NCBI GenBank assembly: GCA_041859375.1
Contig: JBHEKP010000215.1
Span: forward strand, 1 to 11,271
Origin: JBHEKP01 sp041859375
GTDB taxonomy: Bacteria > Hydrogenedentota > Hydrogenedentia > Hydrogenedentales > CAITNO01
Direction of reading: 5' to 3'
Length of the DNA stretch: 11,271 nucleotides
Below the pieces are notes generated by a model. That model saw nothing but the letters and a program-made list of their open reading frames with translations, was not told the DNA's origin and made no database searches. A program made the translations under genes and the position numbers. Shown here piece by piece: positions 1 through 5,364 of this stretch. The first letter of the stretch is position 1. Each line of letters begins with the position of its first letter.

Positions 1-770
1 CGGGCGATTTCCCCCGACAGGTCCAGCGCCGCCGGGCCGGACAGGCCCCGGTGGGTGAACAGCAAATCCCCCGTCATGCCCGTCCGGGAAGCCTTGGGCA
101 GGTCTATCCGCAGCCGCGCCCCCTGCACCACGATTCCCGCGCAGCGGCGCGGCCAGTCCTGCCGTGTCACCAATGGCACCAGCGCCGGAACAGGCGGCAC
201 AATGCTGTGCCCCGCCGTCCGCGCCAACTCAAAGCCTGACCCGTTGGAGCCCAGTTCCGGCCACGCGCATCCCCCCGCCGCAAGAATCACAGCGGAAACC
301 TCCACAAGCCCTGAACTGGTCTCAATGCCCCGAATTCGGCCTTCCTCCACGCACAGGGACAGTGCCTCCACCCCCGTGCGGATGTCCACGCCCAGCGCAC
401 GGCACCGCGCCGTCAGCACATCCCGAATCTGCACCGCCGACTCGGACACGGGAAAGAAATGGAACCCGTCGGCGCAGTGCGTTTCCACCCCCAGCGACTT
501 GAAAAAGGCCAGCAGTCCCGGCGCGTTCAGTCCCGCCAGGGCGGGCCGCATGAAATTGCCCTGTTTGCCAAAACGCGCCAGATATTCCGCCGTGTCCAGG
601 GTGTTTGTGAGGTTGCACCGCCCCCCGCCCGTGGCGACAAGCTTGTTGCCGGGCCGGGAAAGTCGTTCAAGCACAACCACTTGCGCCCCTGATTCAGCGG
701 CGGCAACCGCCGCCATCAGTCCGGCAGGGCCACCGCCCACGACAACAATATCTGCGCAAAACAATCGCAT
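1..770 (-). CDS. HI0933/BaiN-type FAD-dependent flavoprotein, N-terminal part (cut by window start)
   Basis: Reading the minus strand from ATG 770 gives 256 residues with no stop before the window edge. An N-terminal Rossmann dinucleotide motif (VVVGGGPAGL, residues 9-18) is followed by an acidic residue closing the second strand (E35), which binds the FAD ribose. GNKLVATGGGRCNLTN (41-56) is the hallmark of the HI0933 family (YhiN, BaiN). The family binds FAD; BaiN of gut clostridia is described as a reductase in bile-acid dehydroxylation, but for most members the substrate is unknown. The usual length is about 390-420 residues, so roughly the last third is missing. The protein looks cytoplasmic: no signal peptide and no membrane segment. 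A weak GGATGG lies upstream of the start, and a good promoter lies at 813-841. The family call is firm; the physiological reaction is not known. Confidence 0.9.
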   Translation of the reverse strand, partial: MRLFCADIVVVGGGPAGLMAAVAAAESGAQVVVLERLSRPGNKLVATGGGRCNLTNTLDTAEYLARFGKQGNFMRPALAGLNAPGLLAFFKSLGVETHCADGFHFFPVSESAVQIRDVLTARCRALGVDIRTGVEALSLCVEEGRIRGIETSSGLVEVSAVILAAGGCAWPELGSNGSGFELARTAGHSIVPPVPALVPLVTRQDWPRRCAGIVVQGARLRIDLPKASRTGMTGDLLFTHRGLSGPAALDLSGEIA

Positions 771-812
771 ACAAACATAACCATCCAAAAGGTTCAGGAT
801 AAATCCGGGTGA

Positions 813-841
813 ATTATCCTTAATCAAGGCGCATTTATCAA
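813..841 (-). promoter_or_regulatory. sigma70-like promoter of the flavoprotein gene
   Basis: On the minus strand, TTGATA (836-841) and GATAAT (813-818) are separated by exactly 17 bases. Each box differs from consensus at one or two positions. The predicted leader to the ATG at 770 is about 35-40 bases. Confidence 0.65.
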
Positions 842-928
842 GACGGCGAAAAAATATCAAAAAGAACACTTGCTAATTATGCTAAACAGATGGTAGCGTT
901 AATGTGTTGTTGAACCAATCAATAATTA

Positions 929-942
929 ACCCGCTTGCGGGT
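929..942 (+). repeat. short perfect inverted repeat next to the ribosome binding site
   Basis: ACCCGC-TT-GCGGGT is a perfect 6-base inverted repeat with only two bases between the arms. It ends about seven bases before the Shine-Dalgarno stretch (949-957) of the first tube-like gene. It could be a dimeric regulator's operator. As RNA the two-base loop is too tight for the full stem, so only a shortened hairpin could form. No T tract follows, so it is not a terminator. Confidence 0.4.
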
Positions 943-965
943 GAGGAAAAGGAAAGGTGACACGC

Positions 966-1964
966 ATGAAAATGGTTCGCAGGAGTTGGCTTTACGGACT
1001 GACATTCTCCCTTGCCGCTTTGCTCTGCGCTCCGGCGCAGGCGACAAACTTCGCCTTGTTGCTCTCGGGGTCCTCCGGGGATTCGGTGCTGGAGGGCTGT
1101 GACTCCGCCGAGGTGGGCGACATCACCATTGAGGCGGTGGACGACACCCCGGCGGGCTCCGAATATGTCCGCAAGCGTCCCGGAAAGGTCAAATACCAAA
1201 ACATCACCCTGAGAATGCACCGTGATCTGGGCGGTTCCAAGGAGCTTCAGGCATGGTTCCAGGAAGCCGCCAAGGGCAAGACCGAGCGCAAAAGCGGCTC
1301 CATAATCTATCTTGACCGGGAAGGCAACGAGGTCCTGCGGGATGCGGGCGCGCTTCTTGATCAGGCAACGGCGGTGTACACTTTCCTTGACTGCTATCCC
1401 GTGAGATATTCCGTCGCGGAGGAGGTGCTCGGCGACGGCAGCGTGCGTGTGCTGGATGTGTACGAGCTTTCCATGAACGGCGTCCACTTTACCGCCGGGG
1501 CCAACAACAGCCCGCAACTGCGCCCGCGCATTGTGATAAAAACACCTTTCCAGAACGGCGACATACCCAATCAGGACAGGTCATTTAATTCCTGGGCGGG
1601 CGGTGAACCGGCGCTCATCACCGACTATCTCTTTAGGGGCACCCTCTTTCATGAGCAGAGTCCCGCCAAAAAACTGACCACCAATCTGGTGTTGAAAGAC
1701 GGCCGGCCCGGTTCTGCCTTGTTCTATGAATGGCTGAACGAGTATTTCGCGGGCAAGTCGGCCCCGTTGCATGACGGTTTGGAGGGTTCAAAGCGGACCA
1801 TTTCCCTGACCGAAATTGTCAACAACCGGCGTCCGGGGCGCTCCTACTCCTTTTTCGAGGCGTGGCCCTGCCGTTTCTCTTTCCCAACGTTCTCCAACAG
1901 CAGCACAGACACCCATATCAAGGAAGTGATTGAATTCGTTTGTGAACGTGTGGAACGCGGTTAA
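966..1964 (+). CDS. Exported protein with two tandem phage tail-tube-like (gp19/Hcp-type) domains, copy 1
   Basis: The protein has 332 residues from ATG 966. AAGGAAAGG ends eight bases upstream, preferred over GTG 957 (three residues longer), which would sit inside it. Residues 1-26 form a Sec signal peptide (basic MKMVRR, hydrophobic core, cleavage after APAQA). Domain 1 (about 48-178) follows the order known for T4 gp19-type tube proteins: GKVKYQNITLRM, a W in an amphipathic helix (W97), ERKSGSIIYLDREGNEV (107-123), TFLDCYPVRYS (139-149) and a closing strand DVYELSMNGVHF. Domain 2 (about 225-332) repeats it: TTNLVLKDG, helix with W256, KRTISLTEI, FEAWPCRFSF (297-306), IKEVIEFVCERVE. A SWAGG linker (209-213) joins them. 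Canonical tube proteins are cytoplasmic, single-domain and about 150 residues, so export and duplication are both unusual. The paralogue starts 20 bases downstream. Domain assignment rests on motif pattern, not a search; function is unknown. Confidence 0.7.
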   Translation: MKMVRRSWLYGLTFSLAALLCAPAQATNFALLLSGSSGDSVLEGCDSAEVGDITIEAVDDTPAGSEYVRKRPGKVKYQNITLRMHRDLGGSKELQAWFQEAAKGKTERKSGSIIYLDREGNEVLRDAGALLDQATAVYTFLDCYPVRYSVAEEVLGDGSVRVLDVYELSMNGVHFTAGANNSPQLRPRIVIKTPFQNGDIPNQDRSFNSWAGGEPALITDYLFRGTLFHEQSPAKKLTTNLVLKDGRPGSALFYEWLNEYFAGKSAPLHDGLEGSKRTISLTEIVNNRRPGRSYSFFEAWPCRFSFPTFSNSSTDTHIKEVIEFVCERVERG

Positions 1965-1984
1965 CACCGCAGGAAAGGATTCCC

Positions 1985-2941
1985 ATGAACAGGATGCTTG
2001 TTCTTGCCGCGCTTGTTTTTGCGGCTGCCACGGGTTCCCCATTGAGCCACGCCCAGGCCCCCTGGTTCGAGGTGGTGGTTGCCGGACCACAGGATGAGCC
2101 GGTTCCCCTCCAGGGGGTGGACGAGGTTTCCGTGGATGACATCGTCTTCGACTACCGTGACCTGGGCCGTGCGGACGCGCAGGGCAACCGCCTCTATGGT
2201 CCCGGCAAGCCCCACTGGGGCAGCGCGCGCATCACCCTCCAGCCGGGACCGGACGCCGACTGGCTTCACCAGTGGTTCCGCGAGGTGTCCTCGGGCAAGA
2301 GCATACGCAAATCCATCTCGGTGGTCCTCTTTAGGACCACCTCTGGAGAGCCTGTCCGGGAATACATATTTCATGACTGTTTGCCCCTGCGGTGGAAGGC
2401 GCCCGAATTGAATTCAGCCGACGGCACGGGCAAGGCCGCCGGGACGATTACGGTTAAAATCGGCCGCATAGAGTTCACCACACGGATTCAGCCGCCCTCC
2501 TCGCCCCCCGGAAATGTGTCCGTGTCCCTCGCGGATGAGGACGGCGACATCGGCACCGATTCCTGGGATTCCTGGGCCGGCGGCGCGCCGCTTCTGCACA
2601 TGGATCAGTTGTTTGGCGGCGCAAAATACCGGACCAATTCCCCCGGCCACAAGTCGGTGGGCGAACTCACGCTGCGCGGCGGGTTTTGGCTTTCCAAAAA
2701 GGGTTACGATTACTGGATGGCCAGGGCGCTTGAGGGAAAGCCGCGGCTTAAGGGTTTGGTGATCACGGAAAGCGCGGCGGGAAGACCCTCGACCGGCAGG
2801 GGGGCGAAGCCGGCAAGGCAGTACACCTACCATGACTGTTTCCCCGTCCGTTATGTGTTCCCGCGCATGTCCGTCACCAACACCACCGGCAACACCATGG
2901 AAGAGGTGACGATAAAGCCCATCAGGGTTGAATTGAAATAA
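1985..2941 (+). CDS. Exported protein with two tandem phage tail-tube-like domains, copy 2
   Basis: The protein has 318 residues from ATG 1985, with AGGAAAGG (1971-1978) six bases upstream, nearly the same ribosome site as the first copy. Residues 1-23 look like a Sec signal peptide ending SHA. Domain 1 (about 30-168) has GSARITLQPG, a helix around W93 and W97, SIRKSISVVLF (106-116), FHDCLPLRW (129-137) and a closing strand. Domain 2 (about 215-318) has GELTLRGG, a helix with W244, YHDCFPVRYVF (282-292) and EEVTIKPIRVEL. The linker carries SWAGGxPxLxxDxLFxG (from 196), shared almost position for position with the upstream protein, so the genes are diverged duplicates of an already two-domain ancestor. 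Spacing of 20 bases and the terminator after this gene indicate one transcript. Alternatives are another beta-barrel fold with similar strand order, or a surface protein unrelated to tails. Role unknown. Confidence 0.68.
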   Translation: MNRMLVLAALVFAAATGSPLSHAQAPWFEVVVAGPQDEPVPLQGVDEVSVDDIVFDYRDLGRADAQGNRLYGPGKPHWGSARITLQPGPDADWLHQWFREVSSGKSIRKSISVVLFRTTSGEPVREYIFHDCLPLRWKAPELNSADGTGKAAGTITVKIGRIEFTTRIQPPSSPPGNVSVSLADEDGDIGTDSWDSWAGGAPLLHMDQLFGGAKYRTNSPGHKSVGELTLRGGFWLSKKGYDYWMARALEGKPRLKGLVITESAAGRPSTGRGAKPARQYTYHDCFPVRYVFPRMSVTNTTGNTMEEVTIKPIRVELK

Positions 2942-2975
2942 CAGGATGCCGCCGCATTGCGCGGTTCAGGCTGTC

Positions 2976-3014
2976 CCGGCGTCCTCGGATCAATTCCGCG
3001 GACGCCGGTTTTTT
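2976..3014 (+). terminator. Rho-independent terminator closing the tube-like gene pair
   Basis: A perfect 9-bp stem (CCGGCGTCC at 2976-2984 with GGACGCCGG at 3000-3008) continues, past one mismatch, into four more pairs (CGGA/TCCG) around a five-base loop. Six T follow at 3009-3014. It lies about 35 bases after the stop codon and ends transcription before the promoter at 3024. Confidence 0.9.
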
Positions 3015-3023
3015 GCACCGCGT

Positions 3024-3052
3024 TTGATGTGTGTGAAAGGCTGTCATACAAT
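3024..3052 (+). promoter_or_regulatory. sigma70-like promoter of the PH-domain gene
   Basis: TTGATG (3024-3029) and TACAAT (3047-3052) are 17 bases apart. The predicted start near 3059 leaves a leader of about 40 bases before ATG 3101. It sits directly after the terminator, so the PH-domain gene is a separate unit from the tube-like genes. Confidence 0.7.
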
Positions 3053-3100
3053 ATTCACCCATCGGTTTATGGTTGGCCCGGCAACGGCAAGGGAGGAGTC

Positions 3101-3748
3101 ATGATTACAGATTCACGGATACCGCCCCAGTTTGAGGCGGTGCGCGAGGAGGGCGAGGAGATACTTTGGTCCGGCACGCCCAATTTTTGGGTCTTCATCC
3201 TCTACGGGGTTCCCTTTCTGGTGTTCGGGATTCTCTGGGGCGCCATGGATTATTACGGTTTCATCCGTCCCATGCTGTCGCAGGCCCCCGGGCATGTGGG
3301 GCCGCCGAAGGAGATGACGGCCTTCATGGTGCCCTTCTTCGCGCTGCATCTCTTTCCCTTCTGGGGGGCGGTCCTGAACATGATCCGGCTGGTGCTGGTG
3401 CATGGCAACACCTGCTACGCCGTGTCAAACCGGCGGCTGATGATTCGCAGCGGTTTCTGGGGCACCGACTTCAAAACCGTTGACTTCGACAAAATCACCG
3501 ACATGGAGGTGAACGTCAACCCCCTTGAAAACCTCTTCGGCGTGGGCACCATCCGCGCCTTTTCCGGAACAGTCTCCCGAAAGGGCGTGAACATGTACGA
3601 CAAGTTCGTCGGCATCAGCGACCCCTACGGCGTGTTCAAGAAAATCAAGAAGATATCGGTGGACATCAAAACCGACTGGAACTATCCCAACGCGCTGCGG
3701 CCGGAGGAGAATCCGGGATACCATACCGGCTACAAGAACGGGGAATAA
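3101..3748 (+). CDS. Bacterial PH-domain membrane protein (bPH/DUF304-type)
   Basis: The protein has 215 residues. ATG 3101 is chosen because GGGAGGAG (3091-3098) precedes it and residues before it would cover the promoter. The N-terminal WSGTP box (23-27) leads into a first membrane helix (about 28-48), a polar loop, a second helix (about 74-100), and then a bacterial PH domain (about 104-185) with the typical YAVSNRRLMIRSGFWG start, DFDKITDMEV strand and NLFGVGTIRAFSGT. The C-terminal YPNALRP...NPGY segment recurs, from memory, in related proteins of this family. It should sit in the inner membrane with the PH domain in the cytoplasm. Such domains mediate membrane or protein contacts, but no specific partner is known. 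Its own promoter lies just upstream; the next gene follows after 81 bases, perhaps from its own promoter. Confidence 0.85.
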   Translation: MITDSRIPPQFEAVREEGEEILWSGTPNFWVFILYGVPFLVFGILWGAMDYYGFIRPMLSQAPGHVGPPKEMTAFMVPFFALHLFPFWGAVLNMIRLVLVHGNTCYAVSNRRLMIRSGFWGTDFKTVDFDKITDMEVNVNPLENLFGVGTIRAFSGTVSRKGVNMYDKFVGISDPYGVFKKIKKISVDIKTDWNYPNALRPEENPGYHTGYKNGE

Positions 3749-3761
3749 CCTTCCGGTGGCG

Positions 3762-3776
3762 CGCCGCGCTGCGGCG
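3762..3776 (+). terminator. weak GC hairpin after the PH-domain gene
   Basis: CGCCGC and GCGGCG pair around a three-base GCT loop, 13 bases after the stop. The following GATTGTTCG is a poor T tract, so termination is partial at best. Read-through into the next gene is plausible. Confidence 0.25.
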
Positions 3777-3785
3777 GATTGTTCG

Positions 3786-3794
3786 TGGTAAAAT
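3786..3794 (+). promoter_or_regulatory. possible extended -10 promoter of the SH3/M48/TPR genes
   Basis: TGGTAAAAT fits an extended -10 box (TGN plus a hexamer at 3789-3794, five of six matches). No good -35 is visible at the right distance. The predicted leader to GTG 3830 is about 30 bases. Confidence 0.35.
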
Positions 3795-3829
3795 CCCACC
3801 GTCTTTTCAACTGAACGGAGAACAGCACA

Positions 3830-4438
3830 GTGAGAAGAGTTTTTGCACTGTCCCTCAAAGCCGCCCTTGGCGTCTGCCTCTTCGCCGCCGGTGCCTGGGC
3901 TGCGCCGCAGGGGGAGGTGCGCCATGTGGCGGTCAAATCGCTGCCCGTGAAGCGCGCCCCCTTCGCGCTCTCCACCACCGTCGCGCCGCTCCGCTACGGC
4001 ACGGTTGTCACGCTGGTGGACGACAGCCAGCCCGCCGCCGGGCAGAACGAGGGCAAAAAGGGAAAGAAAAACAAGAAACAGGAAAACCGCCCGCCCAGGG
4101 CAACCGGCCCCTGGGTGAAAGTGATCACGGGCAATATTGAGGGGTATGTCCCCGCCGCTTCCCTGCTCACCCCCGAAATGTTTAACGCCCAGTCCCCGGA
4201 GGGTGCCGCAACGGAGGCGGATGCGGAGGCGGGCAAGGGCTTCAGCGAATCGGAGGATCCGGAGGTGATGGCGGCAAAGGGCGCCCTGGGTGCCATGTCC
4301 GGAGGCGGCTCCGACACGGGCACCCTGGATGATCTCATCAAGCGGCAGCCTGTGGGTGATGTCACGGAGAGGAACCGGGAGTTCCGGCGCGAGGGGAAAC
4401 TGGGCGAGTTCAAACCGGCGGAGGAGGTGCGGCAATGA
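3830..4438 (+). CDS. Exported SH3-like domain protein, partner of the downstream M48 peptidase
   Basis: The protein has 202 residues from a GTG start with GGAG (3817-3820) nine bases upstream. Residues 1-24 form a Sec signal peptide ending AWA. Residues about 28-113 look like a bacterial SH3 domain: RHVAVKSLPVKRAPF, PLRYGTVVTLVDD, GPWVKVITG, EGYVPAASL. Between the two central strands is a lysine-rich insert (about 68-92, with KKGKKNKKQ), unusual for the domain and possibly an anionic-surface contact. The C-terminal tail contains AGKGFSESEDPEV and a final hydrophilic helix (REFRREGKLGEF), features I remember from SH3 proteins encoded next to M48 metallopeptidases. Its stop overlaps the start of the M48 gene (ATGA), so the two are translationally coupled. 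A likely role is binding cell-wall material or the peptidase itself in the periplasm; this is inferred. Confidence 0.7.
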   Translation: MRRVFALSLKAALGVCLFAAGAWAAPQGEVRHVAVKSLPVKRAPFALSTTVAPLRYGTVVTLVDDSQPAAGQNEGKKGKKNKKQENRPPRATGPWVKVITGNIEGYVPAASLLTPEMFNAQSPEGAATEADAEAGKGFSESEDPEVMAAKGALGAMSGGGSDTGTLDDLIKRQPVGDVTERNREFRREGKLGEFKPAEEVRQ

Positions 4439-5346
4439 AACACGCGGTTTCTGCCATTCTTGTTATGATCTGCGCCCTGGCCTCCCTGCCCGCCCATGCA
4501 CAGTTCAACCTGCCTTCGGCTATTGGCAACGCCTTGGGCGGTGGCGGTGGCAATGTGCCCGTTTCCCCGCCGCCGGTTCCCGGCGTGCCCACAGTGCCCG
4601 GAGTGCCGGACGCCAACGGCATGCAAAACATCATCGAGGGCATGGACAGTTCGAACCAGGCGGGGCCGCGCTTTGAGTACATGCTGGGTTACGCCATCGC
4701 CGCCATGGTCCTGGGCGGCCACAAGCCCCTGCCCCTCGACAGCCCCGTCAGCCTTTACGTGGACCAGGTGGGTCAGGCGGTTGCCCTCGCTTCAAACAAC
4801 CCATTCCCTTACAAGGGATATCTCTTTGTGGTGCTGGACACCCCGGAAATCAACGCCTTCGCCGCCCCCGCCGGGTTCGTCTTCATAACCACCGGAATGC
4901 TCAAATTCCTGCGCAACGAGGACGAACTCGCCGGGGTGCTGGGACACGAGGTGGCCCATGTCGAGTTGAACCACGGGCTCCGCACCCTCAAGGAAGGCCG
5001 TGGATGGCAGTCCGCGGGAGAACTTTTCAAACTGGATCAGGGCATGCTTGGTCCGGTCTACGATGAGATGAACAAGTCCATGCGCGATGGTTACAGCGCG
5101 GACTTGGAGGCGGAGGCGGACACCCGCTCCGCCGAAATGTGCGCGAAGCTGGGCTACAACGCCGTGGCCTTCCGGGACGTGCTGGAGCGGTTCCGCCAGA
5201 AAACCGGCACCTACGGCGGCGCGAAATACCCCGACGAGCGGGGCAAACTGTACGCGGACAAACTGGCCGCCATGCGCTTTGCGCAGCCCGCGCCCGTGCC
5301 GGGCCGCACGGACCGTTTTGCCAGCATGCTGGGACTGCTCCCATAA
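4435..5346 (+). CDS. Exported M48-family zinc metallopeptidase
   Basis: The protein has 303 residues, starting in the ATGA overlap with the SH3 gene. A signal peptide (1-22, ending AHA) is followed by a glycine- and proline-rich spacer (about 33-62), then the peptidase domain. The zinc site is visible: HEVAH at 171-175 supplies two histidines, and the downstream EAEAD (225-229) supplies the third ligand, most likely E225, with D229 four residues later as in BepA. AAPAGFVFITTGML (143-156) is the strand and helix before the active site typical of periplasmic M48 enzymes such as BepA and LoiP. No C-terminal TPR domain is fused; a separate TPR protein is encoded 18 bases downstream. It probably acts in the periplasm on misfolded envelope proteins. 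Family certain, substrate unknown. Confidence 0.92.
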   Translation: MKHAVSAILVMICALASLPAHAQFNLPSAIGNALGGGGGNVPVSPPPVPGVPTVPGVPDANGMQNIIEGMDSSNQAGPRFEYMLGYAIAAMVLGGHKPLPLDSPVSLYVDQVGQAVALASNNPFPYKGYLFVVLDTPEINAFAAPAGFVFITTGMLKFLRNEDELAGVLGHEVAHVELNHGLRTLKEGRGWQSAGELFKLDQGMLGPVYDEMNKSMRDGYSADLEAEADTRSAEMCAKLGYNAVAFRDVLERFRQKTGTYGGAKYPDERGKLYADKLAAMRFAQPAPVPGRTDRFASMLGLLP

Positions 5347-5364
5347 CGCTTCGGGGGGTGCTCG

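Larger units (their letters stand above)
771..965. other. AT-rich divergent intergenic region
   Basis: This stretch separates the minus-strand flavoprotein gene from the plus-strand tube-like genes and is clearly richer in A and T than the coding DNA around it. It holds the minus-strand promoter at 813-841 and an A-rich tract at about 849-865. For the plus strand I see only a weak candidate -10 box AATAAT (921-926) with a poor -35, so the start of the tube-gene transcript is not settled. A small perfect inverted repeat lies at 929-942. Confidence 0.6.

Noticed and set aside
55..780. 241-residue plus-strand open frame over the flavoprotein
   Set aside because: The minus strand has the unmistakable FAD-binding and HI0933 motifs. 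The plus frame is Ser/Pro/Arg-rich and featureless.
966..2941. Prophage remnant or type VI secretion locus
   Set aside because: No sheath, baseplate, spike, terminase, integrase or ATPase gene is present, and the tube-like proteins carry signal peptides, so a conventional phage or secretion locus is not supported within this window.
3425..4435. 336-residue minus-strand open frame
   Set aside because: It crosses the PH-domain gene, a promoter-like intergenic gap and the SH3 gene on the opposite strand. No motif supports it.
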